Shown: positions 18,463 through 27,858 of the stretch, piece after piece
How positions within the stretch are numbered: position 1 is the first letter of the stretch
Layout of the letters: each line of letters opens with the position of its first letter
NCBI GenBank assembly: GCA_028823415.1
Contig: JAPKBL010000010.1
Location: 1 to 64,000 of the forward strand
Direction: 5' to 3'
Length of the DNA: 64,000 nt
Origin: Mariniblastus sp.
GTDB taxonomy: Bacteria > Planctomycetota > Planctomycetia > Pirellulales > Pirellulaceae
The notes under the pieces: model-generated
What the model was told of the DNA's origin: nothing
What the model saw: the letters and a program-made list of their open reading frames with translations, nothing else
The model's database searches: none
Position numbers and translations under genes: made by a program

Positions 18463-19377
18463 ATGGCAAACGTAGCCCCTCCAAAAAACAAGCCACAAGA
18501 CGAACCTCTCTTAAGCCCAGCCCTACTCGCTCAGCTGGAGCGAATGGAATTGGTCAGTCGGAAAATATTCCGCGGGCGCATGAAAGGCGAACGCCGCAGT
18601 AAACGGAAGGGACAAAGCGTTGAGTTCGCAGATTTCCGCAATTACGTCGCCGGCGATGACTTGCGTTTTATCGACTGGAATATGTATGCCCGACTCGACA
18701 AGTTATTCCTCAAATTATTTATGGAAGAAGAGGATCTCCACTTTTACACGTTGATTGACGTCAGCCCGTCCATGCAATTCGGCAGCCCGACAAAATTCCA
18801 GTATGCCAAGCAGCTGGCCGGGGCACTTGGCTACATCGGGCTTTGTCGCGCCGACCGGGTGAAAATTGAAGCGCTTGACGGTTCTCGAAACAGCAGTGCG
18901 CCAACGCTCCGTGGACGCTCCAGCCTGTGGCAACTCGTCGATCACCTCGAACGCATGGAATCGCGTTCGACCGTCACGATGACGGAGGCGGTCAAAGCGT
19001 TTTGTTTGCGGAATACTGGAAAAGGCATTCTTGTCTTGATTACCGATTTGATGGACAAATCTGGCTACGAGGAGGCGCTCAAGTATCTCGTCGCCCGGGA
19101 CCTTGATATCTATTTGATTCACGTCCTTTCCCAGGAAGAAATCGATCCCGATTTAAACGGTGATCTAAAACTGGTTGACTGCGAGGACCAAGATATTGCC
19201 GAGGTCAGTGTCAGCCAACGACTGATTGACCGCTATAAACAAACACTGGCAACGTTTATTGAGCAGGCACGTGACTTTAGCTCGCGCCGTGGCATTGTTT
19301 ACACAATGACCAGCACCGAACGATCAGTTGACCGTCTCGTTTCTCGCTATCTTCGTCAGCGAGGTTTGGTTCGGTGA
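18463..19377 (+). CDS. DUF58 domain protein (first copy)
   Basis: A 304-residue soluble protein with the DUF58 signature (RSKRKGQSVEFADFRNY, GDDLRFIDWNMYARL) followed by a vWA-like core with DVSPS at the MIDAS position. DUF58 proteins accompany MoxR ATPases. Its stop overlaps the GTG start of the next gene by four bases (GTGA), which suggests coupled translation. Confidence 0.93.
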   Translation: MANVAPPKNKPQDEPLLSPALLAQLERMELVSRKIFRGRMKGERRSKRKGQSVEFADFRNYVAGDDLRFIDWNMYARLDKLFLKLFMEEEDLHFYTLIDVSPSMQFGSPTKFQYAKQLAGALGYIGLCRADRVKIEALDGSRNSSAPTLRGRSSLWQLVDHLERMESRSTVTMTEAVKAFCLRNTGKGILVLITDLMDKSGYEEALKYLVARDLDIYLIHVLSQEEIDPDLNGDLKLVDCEDQDIAEVSVSQRLIDRYKQTLATFIEQARDFSSRRGIVYTMTSTERSVDRLVSRYLRQRGLVR

Positions 19378-21443
19378 ATTTGCTCAACATGCTGCCTTGG
19401 TATCAGTGGCTAATTCTCGGATTAGTCCCGCCGCTGATTCTTTCGCTTTACTTTTTGAAACTCCGACGCGTCCCGTTAGAGGTCCCGAGTACATATCTTT
19501 GGACAAAGACTGTCGAAGATATGCACGTCAACAGTATATGGCAGCGTCTGCGTAAGAACCTCTTGCTGTGGCTGCAACTGCTCGTTGTCTTGATGCTCAT
19601 GCTTGCCTGCTTGAGACCGGGTTGCGAAGGGGAAAAACTTGCCGGCGATCGATTCATCTTTTTAATTGATAAATCAGCCAGTATGAGCGCCACCGACACA
19701 GAGACAGGGATCACGCGTCTGGAAGATGCAAAAAATCAAATTTACACATTGATTGACCGGATGAAAACGTCCGACGCTGCGATGATTATCAGCTTTTCTG
19801 ATATCGAGGGTGTCGATCAATCCTATACAAAAAACAAATCGCAGCTAAAGCGGAAAGTTAAGTTGATCAAAGTGACCCAACAGGGCAGCGATATCAACCG
19901 CGCCTTAGTCGCTGCAACGGGACTGGCAAACCCTGGTCGGACAAGCGACAAAGCAAGTAACACTGACGTTCAGGTCGCCGAGGCGCTCGCCGCGACCATG
20001 TACATCTTCAGTGATGGCGCCATCAAGAAAGTCAGCAAATATGCACCCGGCGAATTGACCGCCATCTATCAACCGGTAGGTGCATTGACTCCCGCCAGCA
20101 ATATTGGCATCACTACTTTTTCTGTCAACGACCAGCTCGACACTGGCGGAACGGTTGAGGCGTTTGTTCGCTTGCAAAATTCAGGCTTCGAACCCAAAAC
20201 AGTTGGTGTTTCCCTATTCATCGGAGAAACATTGAGCGACGCCGATACGATCACCGTTCCGGGGCGAAAAATTAGCGAATCCAACATGTCGCTGGGATCG
20301 AATGATCGACTTTCAGACATTGAACAATCGCCTCCAGGCGGTCTCTCACTAAAATTTGACCTAACTTCTGTGGCAGGTGTTCTCGAGACAGCGACACCCA
20401 TTCGAATCAAGATTGATGATTCCGATGCCTATCTCCTCGACAACGAAGCCTATTGCGTTCTCAATCCCTCTCGATTGACTAACATCTTAGTTGTCACCGA
20501 CTACAACCCAGCTTTGAAACTGGCCACTTCGACTGAACGACTCAAAAAAATCGCAAACGTCGAATTTGCTGACCGAAGCTTTCTTAAAGAAAAACAATTT
20601 CAAACCAATGCCGCTCTTGGTGTTTACGATTTAGTAATCTTCGACCAATGCTCACCCGAAACCATGCCAGCTTGCAACACGGTTTTCTTTGCAGCGCTTC
20701 CCCAGGGCGATGGCTGGAAGTTCACAAAAGAGCTTGAAATAACGCCCATCATCTACACGAACAACTCGCATCCCATCATGTTTGATGTTCAGATGCAGAG
20801 CGTTTCGATTTTAAATGGACAGGTCATTGAGGGTCCTAAAGGCAATACGAATTTGGTCGAATCGATCGAGGGTTCAGTCATCGCGATCGGTCCAAGATCG
20901 GGATTTGAAGATGTCGTAATCGGATTTCCGATGATTCTCTACGAAGAGGATGGAGAGACACCATACAATACGGACTGGCACAAGAAACCCAGCTTTCCAT
21001 TTTTCATGCAGAACATCATCCGAACTTTAGGAAGTGGATCCCGTTTTAATTCGCTTCGCGCCAACCGCCCCGGCAATTCCGTGAAAATAAAACCGCGGTA
21101 CCCTTACGAAGAAATTGACGTAACGAATCCTCAAGGTAAACAACAGTCACTCAGGGAACAACCTAATAAAAGTTTCGTCTATAACCAAACCGACGAATCA
21201 GGAATTTATTCGGTGGCCGAAAAAGGAAGCGCTGAGGTTGACCAGTTGTTTGCTGTCAACCTACTCGACCGATTGGAAAGTGACATCGCGGTTCGCGATG
21301 AGCTCAAACTCGGTTACGAAGCGATCAAGGGGAACGCAACTCGCGAACCGGCCCGACGAGATTTCTGGATAATCCTCGCATTCCTCGCCCTTGGCGTACT
21401 AACGCTGGAATGGATTATCTATAACCGACGGGTGTTTATTTAA
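19374..21443 (+). CDS. BatA-like vWA membrane protein
   Basis: A 689-residue protein. The N-terminal aerotolerance-regulator-type segment (WYQWLILGLVPPLILSLYFLKLRRVPLEVPS) has two membrane helices (about 10-28 and 56-76), followed by a vWA domain with MIDAS DKSASM and a large beta-rich extracytoplasmic part, and one C-terminal membrane helix (about 665-685). The GTG start is set by the four-base overlap with the DUF58 gene. Together with MoxR and DUF58 it forms a Bat-type module. Confidence 0.88.
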   Translation: MNLLNMLPWYQWLILGLVPPLILSLYFLKLRRVPLEVPSTYLWTKTVEDMHVNSIWQRLRKNLLLWLQLLVVLMLMLACLRPGCEGEKLAGDRFIFLIDKSASMSATDTETGITRLEDAKNQIYTLIDRMKTSDAAMIISFSDIEGVDQSYTKNKSQLKRKVKLIKVTQQGSDINRALVAATGLANPGRTSDKASNTDVQVAEALAATMYIFSDGAIKKVSKYAPGELTAIYQPVGALTPASNIGITTFSVNDQLDTGGTVEAFVRLQNSGFEPKTVGVSLFIGETLSDADTITVPGRKISESNMSLGSNDRLSDIEQSPPGGLSLKFDLTSVAGVLETATPIRIKIDDSDAYLLDNEAYCVLNPSRLTNILVVTDYNPALKLATSTERLKKIANVEFADRSFLKEKQFQTNAALGVYDLVIFDQCSPETMPACNTVFFAALPQGDGWKFTKELEITPIIYTNNSHPIMFDVQMQSVSILNGQVIEGPKGNTNLVESIEGSVIAIGPRSGFEDVVIGFPMILYEEDGETPYNTDWHKKPSFPFFMQNIIRTLGSGSRFNSLRANRPGNSVKIKPRYPYEEIDVTNPQGKQQSLREQPNKSFVYNQTDESGIYSVAEKGSAEVDQLFAVNLLDRLESDIAVRDELKLGYEAIKGNATREPARRDFWIILAFLALGVLTLEWIIYNRRVFI

Positions 21444-21497
21444 GCGAAGATGTTTAATCTACCCGACGATCACTAACGCTCTTCTTTAAAAAACATC

Positions 21498-21995
21498 ATG
21501 AAAAATTTACTCAAAACTCGATGCGCTTTTTTTCTGATCGTTTGTGGTGGATTTCTTTTTACCGGTGATGTTTTCGGTTTCGAATACCCCGATGCCAATG
21601 TTATTCGGAGAAATTCGACCGTCACGGTTTCGTCAGCCAAAGACATCAAGAAACAAAAACTAACCGTCCCTTCCAATCTATCCGCCCAGAAGTTCTTCCC
21701 AAATCTTGAGAATCTAATCACTCAGCTTCAGCGACATTCGGCACTCATGCTGATCTCTCATAAAATCGTGCCTTGGATTTACGTTAACACTCCGGAAGCG
21801 ATGGTGGCAGATTTCGAAGTTGCGATCACCCAACTGGAAGTCGCCGACGCCAACCTTCAGATCGCCATGTATGAGGCTTTCGTCAACAACAACCCACTGG
21901 GCATGTCACCGAATATCAAAAACGCGGCCGACAATCTCGACGTAGCTGAATTCACCCTCAAGCTGCTTCTTGAAATCGTAGACGCCGAACTGTAA
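21498..21995 (+). CDS. Small secreted protein, unknown function
   Basis: A 165-residue protein with a signal peptide (KNLLKTRCAFFLIVCGGFLF, cut near VFG). The rest is mostly helical and mildly acidic, with no family that I recognise. It is the last gene of the first MoxR/vWA cluster, 54 bp after the BatA-like gene. It ends one base before the stop of the convergent gene, so there is no room for a terminator between them. Confidence 0.65.
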   Translation: MKNLLKTRCAFFLIVCGGFLFTGDVFGFEYPDANVIRRNSTVTVSSAKDIKKQKLTVPSNLSAQKFFPNLENLITQLQRHSALMLISHKIVPWIYVNTPEAMVADFEVAITQLEVADANLQIAMYEAFVNNNPLGMSPNIKNAADNLDVAEFTLKLLLEIVDAEL

Positions 21996-21996
21996 C

Positions 21997-24219
21997 TCAT
22001 TGATTGAGCGTTGGGTTAGATGGTGACTGCTCAACTGCCATCTGCTTGATCCATTCGGTCAGCAGTTCCACGGCTTCAACGTCAATTCGGTTAGTTCCAA
22101 TTCCGGGCATTCTACCCTGCCCCAACGTTTCAACACGACGGATCAACAGGGACTGACTCGGCTTGCCACTTGCAATGAGTTTGGCACCGGCCATTCCGAG
22201 ATCTCCCTGGGAGGGCCGTACGTCAATCGTTTTGGTTTTGGCCAACGGAGTCTCGAACCGCAGGTCGATCGTTGCATTGCCCAGACCGTTAGGTCGATGA
22301 CACATCGCGCAGTTGACATCCAGCCAAACGCGGGATCGCTCCTCAAGAGGAAATTTTTCATCGTAGGGAGAACAGAATCTCGCTTTCTTATTCCATTGAA
22401 TATCTTTTGGCGCGGAGAGAACGCCTCGTTTCAACCATTCGGAAATTTGATGCGTTCCGGATTTTGTTTTTCGGTTTAATTGCCCAGTGGACAACCCCAG
22501 CACGTATCCTGCACTATCCACATGGCAGCTGGCACATTCCGATGCCGAGGGCGCGTGCCACGAATACACGGTCGATGAATCCCTGTATTCAAACTGCTTT
22601 CCACCGGTTAACAATTCAGCATCGTTGCCTTTCTTGTCCCAGACATAAGTCGCCGCTTCCCAACCACCCAAGGTTCGTTTTATCAACCGAGTTTCAAACA
22701 TTTTTAGCTTTCGTCCGACCGGAAGCTGGAAGTTCTTAACAACGGTGGCTCCGACCGGCACGTCCCAACTGCCGGACTCCCGATACCCAAGTTGACCGCC
22801 TTCGGGCAACTGAATGAACCGCGACTTCTCCGCATTGTCGGACCAAAAGGGCGCATTTACCTCGTAGGGAATCAAATCCTCGGCCGGCTGCTTTGTTTCC
22901 ATCGACGCAAACAAGCCTGTTTCCGAAAGCAACCGAGGCCAGTCGGCAAACGTATTTTCTGCTATTGATGTCGCAATAATTCGGTAAATCCCACCGTCGA
23001 AGCTAAGCAGAAAAACTTCGCCATCATCGTCTTCGCCAAACGACGCAATACTTCGCCCCGTCCGCCGAGCGAGCGATGTAGTGTATCCCCCGCGAGTGTG
23101 CTTCGTCGTTTTCCACAGGTTCCCGGTCATGTAATCGCCGAAAAAGTAAGCCCCTTGAAGCTCGGGAAATCTATCGCCGCGGTACACGTTCCCACCGGTT
23201 ATGGACCCACCCCATTCGTGTCCATAAGTCGCAACGGGCAACTCATGCGGCTCGGAAGCCATCGCAGTACTGAGTTCGAAATCGTCTTTTGCCTCGAATC
23301 GATTCCATCCGTAATTGCCACCCTTTTTAATGACATTAACTTCCTCCGTTCTGGCCTGTCCCACATCAGCAGCCCAAAGATCCCCAGTTTTTCGGTCGAA
23401 TGAAAACCGCCAGACATTTCTCAACCCACTGGCATAAAGTTCCGGCGCCGCACCTGCCGTCTCTAGAAAAGGATTATCATTCGGAATTCCGTAGGATTTC
23501 TCCGCGCTCTTAGAATCTACATCAATTCGATTGATTCCACCGAGCATCGTTTTTAGATTTTGCCCGTTGCCAAGCGGATCATCTTTGTAGCCGCCATCGC
23601 CAAGAGAAAAATAAAGAAATCCATCTTTTCCAAACGCCATCGCGCCACCATTGTGATTTTCAAAAGGCTGGGGAATCGTCAGCAATACCTCTTCAGAATC
23701 GGGATCTACTAGATTTGGATTCTCAGAAATTTTAAACCTTGAAATCACATTCGAGGCGACTTGTTTTGCGCCGGTTCGAGCAGAATCTGATGAATAGTGG
23801 CAAAAGAGTTGTCCATTGGTTTTAAATTCAGGATGGAACGCGAATCCAATCAATCCCTCTTCATTACCGCGGCGACTCACGCGATCACTGATATCAAGAA
23901 ATACACGACTCGTCGGAATTTGTTCATTTTGAGAAAACCATCGAACAATGCCCCCCTGCTCGACAACAAAAACCCGTCCGCTCCCGTCTCCCGCTCCGGT
24001 TAGGTAAATCGGTCGATTGAATCGAAGCTGAGAGTACGCCCTTTCAATACCTACATGCGGGCGCAAGACAGAATTACCGGAACGGGGACTTGCTGTCTCG
24101 GAGCTGGAAGGGCGATCTTCAATTTGCGCGAAACATTTCACCGCGCTATCGATTTCGCAGACAGGACATCCTAAAAACATGGCTAATAAAATCGTTCTAA
24201 ACATCATCTCGAATCTCAT
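21997..24219 (-). CDS. PQQ-type sugar dehydrogenase propeller fused to haem-binding domain
   Basis: A 740-residue secreted protein. The first part (about 45-400) is a glucose/sorbosone-dehydrogenase six-bladed propeller (GRVFVVEQGGIVRWF, SLGDGGYKDDPLGNGQ, GLRNVWRFSFDRKTGDLW, DVGQ). The C-terminal part carries two CxxCH haem sites, CASCH and CAMCH (about 555-660). This matches the TIGR03806/HNE_0200 family. It probably oxidises a sugar or alcohol in the periplasm and passes electrons through the haems; the substrate is unknown. It faces the small secreted gene with a one-base gap. Confidence 0.85.
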   Translation of the reverse strand: MRFEMMFRTILLAMFLGCPVCEIDSAVKCFAQIEDRPSSSETASPRSGNSVLRPHVGIERAYSQLRFNRPIYLTGAGDGSGRVFVVEQGGIVRWFSQNEQIPTSRVFLDISDRVSRRGNEEGLIGFAFHPEFKTNGQLFCHYSSDSARTGAKQVASNVISRFKISENPNLVDPDSEEVLLTIPQPFENHNGGAMAFGKDGFLYFSLGDGGYKDDPLGNGQNLKTMLGGINRIDVDSKSAEKSYGIPNDNPFLETAGAAPELYASGLRNVWRFSFDRKTGDLWAADVGQARTEEVNVIKKGGNYGWNRFEAKDDFELSTAMASEPHELPVATYGHEWGGSITGGNVYRGDRFPELQGAYFFGDYMTGNLWKTTKHTRGGYTTSLARRTGRSIASFGEDDDGEVFLLSFDGGIYRIIATSIAENTFADWPRLLSETGLFASMETKQPAEDLIPYEVNAPFWSDNAEKSRFIQLPEGGQLGYRESGSWDVPVGATVVKNFQLPVGRKLKMFETRLIKRTLGGWEAATYVWDKKGNDAELLTGGKQFEYRDSSTVYSWHAPSASECASCHVDSAGYVLGLSTGQLNRKTKSGTHQISEWLKRGVLSAPKDIQWNKKARFCSPYDEKFPLEERSRVWLDVNCAMCHRPNGLGNATIDLRFETPLAKTKTIDVRPSQGDLGMAGAKLIASGKPSQSLLIRRVETLGQGRMPGIGTNRIDVEAVELLTEWIKQMAVEQSPSNPTLNQ

Positions 24220-24429
24220 TAACGAAAATTTGTTGTGACTCCACCGAATGACTTGTCCCCGTATTTTAACGGGAATTTCTTTTTAAAAAAACGAAATTTG
24301 CGGTAAGTCAGTTTAGTTTTGAACAACCGCATCCTCAATAATAGCAGAAAGGGACTACCCGCCTTCTAAATCGTTCTTCATACTAAAGGCCAGCGGTAGC
24401 CCTATTATGATCTTTCTGAAAGAGCCTCG

Positions 24430-26544
24430 ATGAAACATGTTTATCAATTGGTAACGTTCGCATTACTTTCTGTATTTGTTTCCTCGCAGATCCGGGCCGA
24501 TGAGGGGATGTATCCGATTAGCGAAATCGCGGGCCTTAATTTATCTCAAAAAGGTCTTCAGCTAACCGCACTTGAAGTTTTCAACCCCAATGCGACCTGC
24601 CTGATCGATGGAATCTGCCGCGTCAATGGTTGCACCGGCTCTTTTGTTTCGCCTGAGGGGTTGATCATCACCAACCACCACTGTGCCTACCGAGCGATTC
24701 AGTCGGCCAGTTCGACTCAGAATGACTATCTAAAAGACGGGTTTCAGGCCAAAACAAGAGAGACTGAAATTCCCGCCGCCGGCTATACGGTTCGCGTCAC
24801 CGAATCATTTTCCGATGTTTCTAAGCCAGTTCTGAATGTCGTCAAAGCCGACATGTCATTCGTGGATCGCAGTAAAGCCATCTCACGCAAAAGAAAGTTA
24901 CTTGAAAAACAGGCCGAAGTGGACAACCCTGGGATGCGAGCCGAGGTTGCCGAAATGTTTACCGGAAAAACTTACGTCCTATTTCTCTATACCTATATTA
25001 AAGATGTTCGCCTTGTTTTCGCGCCCCCGTCATCCATCGGTAACTTCGGTGGGGACGTTGATAATTGGGAATGGCCAAGACACACCGGCGATTTCTCATT
25101 CATGCGAGCCTATGTCGCTCCCGACGGTTCGACGGCCGATTATTCTACCGATAACGTACCCTACAAGCCCAAGCGATTTATTCAGGTCGCGCGTCAAGGT
25201 GCCAACGAAGGCGACTACGTGATGCTTCTGGGATACCCCGGAAGAACTGCCCGGCATAAAACATCCAGCTTTTTGTCTTTCGAGCAAGATATTCGCTTGC
25301 CGTACATTGTTGATCTCTACGGACGACAAATCACAACAATGGAAAAAGCGAGCCAAGACGATCGGGCCGTTGCCTTAAAATTACTTTCACGAATCAAGAG
25401 TCTCGCCAACACTGAAAAAAGATCCCGTGGACAGCTAAAGGGTCTGACTCGTGCAAAAATTGTTGCCAAACGTTCCGCCGAGGAGCAGAAATTACAAGCG
25501 TTTATCGACGCAGATCCCGCCCGAAAAGCGAAATATGGCCATCTGCTCGACAGTATCGATGCGGTCTACCAGAGGATGAGCGAGACCGCCGCCGAGGAAG
25601 CAAATTTTCAAAACTTAAGAATCACCAGTCAATTATTGCGGATGGCGTTTACCATTTACGATGCCGCACAGGAGCGACAAAAACCAGATCTTGAGCGTGA
25701 ATCGGCTTACATGGAACGGAATTTCTCTCAAACCGTTTCCCGATTGAAGATGATTCAAAAGGATCTAGACCTTTCCGTTGACCAGTCTCTCCTGGCTCAA
25801 CTGATCAACCAAATGCAAAACGATGAAATGAAAGTAACTGAACTGGATGGCATTTCACTGAACGACCTTTATGAGAAAACGAAGCTGCAAGACCCCGCAT
25901 TCCTTCAGGCCTGTCTCGCCTCGGACGTTGAACAACTAAACGCAAACACCGATCCCTTCATGCAATTGATTGTGAAACTTTACCCTCGCTACCTTGAACT
26001 GCGCGAGTCGAGCAAGGCGCGAGAGGGGCAACTAGGGCTCTACTATGGCGAACTGATCACAGTAAAACAACAATTCTTAGATACGAATTTCGTTCCCGAT
26101 GCCAATGGTACGCTCCGCCTAACGTTCGGAACGGTCCGAGGGTATTCACCAGAGGATGCCGTTTACAAATCACCGGCAACGACCCTTAGTGGTGTCGTCG
26201 CCAAAACCACCGGCATCGCCCCCTTCATTACTCCAGAAAAAGTATTGGAGATGTCGGCAAAACAGGATTTTGGCCCCTACCTGCATCCGAAATTAAAAGA
26301 CATTCCGATTGCAATTCTCTACGACACCGACACTACTGGCGGAAACTCGGGCAGCCCAATCCTCAATGGAAAAGGAGAACTTGTCGGCGTCAATTTTGAT
26401 CGAGCGTTCGAGGCTACCATTAATGATTTCGCCTGGAATACCGAGTATAGTCGCTCCATCGGTGTTGATATTCGTTACGTTTTATGGATTACCGATAAAG
26501 TGTACGGGGCGAAACATCTGATCAAAGAGATGGGACTAAACTAG
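24430..26544 (+). CDS. S46 dipeptidyl-peptidase, DPP11-like
   Basis: A 704-residue secreted serine exopeptidase of family S46 that removes dipeptides from protein N-termini. Signal peptide about 1-23. The catalytic His is in TNHHC (81-85), the Asp in the NWEWPRHTGDF region, and the nucleophile is Ser640 in GNSGSP. The residue 18 positions after the nucleophile is Arg658 (FDR). In the characterised DPP7/DPP11 pair, Gly there goes with hydrophobic and Arg with Asp/Glu preference, so acidic specificity is inferred. Two cysteine pairs near residues 57-68 are also S46-like. It stands alone. Confidence 0.92.
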   Translation: MKHVYQLVTFALLSVFVSSQIRADEGMYPISEIAGLNLSQKGLQLTALEVFNPNATCLIDGICRVNGCTGSFVSPEGLIITNHHCAYRAIQSASSTQNDYLKDGFQAKTRETEIPAAGYTVRVTESFSDVSKPVLNVVKADMSFVDRSKAISRKRKLLEKQAEVDNPGMRAEVAEMFTGKTYVLFLYTYIKDVRLVFAPPSSIGNFGGDVDNWEWPRHTGDFSFMRAYVAPDGSTADYSTDNVPYKPKRFIQVARQGANEGDYVMLLGYPGRTARHKTSSFLSFEQDIRLPYIVDLYGRQITTMEKASQDDRAVALKLLSRIKSLANTEKRSRGQLKGLTRAKIVAKRSAEEQKLQAFIDADPARKAKYGHLLDSIDAVYQRMSETAAEEANFQNLRITSQLLRMAFTIYDAAQERQKPDLERESAYMERNFSQTVSRLKMIQKDLDLSVDQSLLAQLINQMQNDEMKVTELDGISLNDLYEKTKLQDPAFLQACLASDVEQLNANTDPFMQLIVKLYPRYLELRESSKAREGQLGLYYGELITVKQQFLDTNFVPDANGTLRLTFGTVRGYSPEDAVYKSPATTLSGVVAKTTGIAPFITPEKVLEMSAKQDFGPYLHPKLKDIPIAILYDTDTTGGNSGSPILNGKGELVGVNFDRAFEATINDFAWNTEYSRSIGVDIRYVLWITDKVYGAKHLIKEMGLN

Positions 26545-26726
26545 GATTTGAGGGTTTTTCCCACCCCAATACGCCCCTTTCTACTTTCTTCGCGCGCAAA
26601 ATCGTTAAACTGGCGATCAATCAAGCTTCGCAAATTGCGGCCACGACGAATTTTTTCTACGATATTGTCGCAACCGGCACGAATTAAGTTTCAGCCCGTA
26701 CCTAAAAACCAATTGGATCAAAATAT

Positions 26727-27740
26727 ATGTCCGAAAAACCCACAACACTGAAGCCGATCGTTCTCTACGATCACCTACCGGGAATCTTAGCTGGTTATCC
26801 CGCGATTCTTTTCTTGTTCTTGGCGCTGCTTTCGTTGGTGCCTGGGAAATCAATTGTGGGCTCAATCGATGCCCCCACATTTGAGAAAATCCAAGCAACG
26901 ACGAACGTTCAATTAAAGGCTGCTCAAGAAGCGGAGAAACCAAAGGTCGCTGATGCATACACAAAAGCCCTGGAATTGATGGAGGCTAAAACTCCATTTT
27001 TTAATCCGCACATGCTGTTTTGGATTGGCCTGACGGTCATGCTCGTCTGGTACGTTGCCTTCCGGTTCAATATGCCGAAAGGCAAATTCTTTTTAATGTT
27101 CTTCATGCTCGGAACATTAGTTGGAATTCCAGTCGTTTTAGAAATCCAAGGGACCATTCGCCCGTTTAAGTTTATGGGGGAACTCCTCGGACGCCTTGAA
27201 CCAACGCTGGACACTGGAGGCTGGGTGATGATGTCACTCGTATTTGCCTGCATCTGGCTTGGTAATTTCATCTACAGTCGAACTCACATGCGTGTTCGCA
27301 TTGACGAGTCGGGGCTAACCGTTAATCGACTGGGGGGGAAAGGCGAACGATTCGAACTGATCGGATTAAAAACTGAAAACGAACCACTCGATTATCTGGA
27401 GCTATTTCTATCTGGCGTTGGCTCGCTTTCATTGAAAACGCGAATGAACAAACCGATTTTTACAATGAAACGTGTCGTCGGTCTCTACCGCACTCCGTGG
27501 TTCCCATTTAATAAAGGCAAGCTGGCACGAATCGATGAAATGCTCAGCTTTCAAGGCAAAGTCGTTTCGGTTGATCGCGCCGATCAGTTAGACGCCGCAG
27601 AAATGGTAGACTCTGATGACGGTGACGACGTAGACCACGATGATGTGACCAATGATGAAACTTCCCACGAGCAAGGCTCGAGTGCGTTTGATGCCAGCTC
27701 CACACCTAACCCGGCTCCCGACGATCGCGGCATCGATTAA
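26727..27740 (+). CDS. Membrane protein, unknown function
   Basis: A 337-residue protein with about four membrane segments (about 16-40, 92-112, 117-137, 163-182), a cytoplasmic domain with mixed beta strands (about 190-290), and an acidic serine-rich tail with DSDDGDDVDHDD. No named family recognised. It has its own terminator shared with the convergent propeller gene. Confidence 0.7.
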   Translation: MSEKPTTLKPIVLYDHLPGILAGYPAILFLFLALLSLVPGKSIVGSIDAPTFEKIQATTNVQLKAAQEAEKPKVADAYTKALELMEAKTPFFNPHMLFWIGLTVMLVWYVAFRFNMPKGKFFLMFFMLGTLVGIPVVLEIQGTIRPFKFMGELLGRLEPTLDTGGWVMMSLVFACIWLGNFIYSRTHMRVRIDESGLTVNRLGGKGERFELIGLKTENEPLDYLELFLSGVGSLSLKTRMNKPIFTMKRVVGLYRTPWFPFNKGKLARIDEMLSFQGKVVSVDRADQLDAAEMVDSDDGDDVDHDDVTNDETSHEQGSSAFDASSTPNPAPDDRGID

Positions 27741-27797
27741 TTCAACACTTTAGAATTGGCCAAACTCCAAAACTGTCATTGGCCTGTTGAGTTGAAA

Positions 27798-27837
27798 CAA
27801 AAAAAAAGCGAGGCTCGAAAGCCTCGCTTTTCTTTTT
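27798..27837. terminator. Bidirectional intrinsic terminator
   Basis: Arms AAAGCGAGGC (27805-27814) and GCCTCGCTTT (27821-27830), A-run on the left and T-run on the right, between two convergent genes. Confidence 0.92.
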
Positions 27838-27858
27838 ATCAAAGGTTAGTCACCCAAA

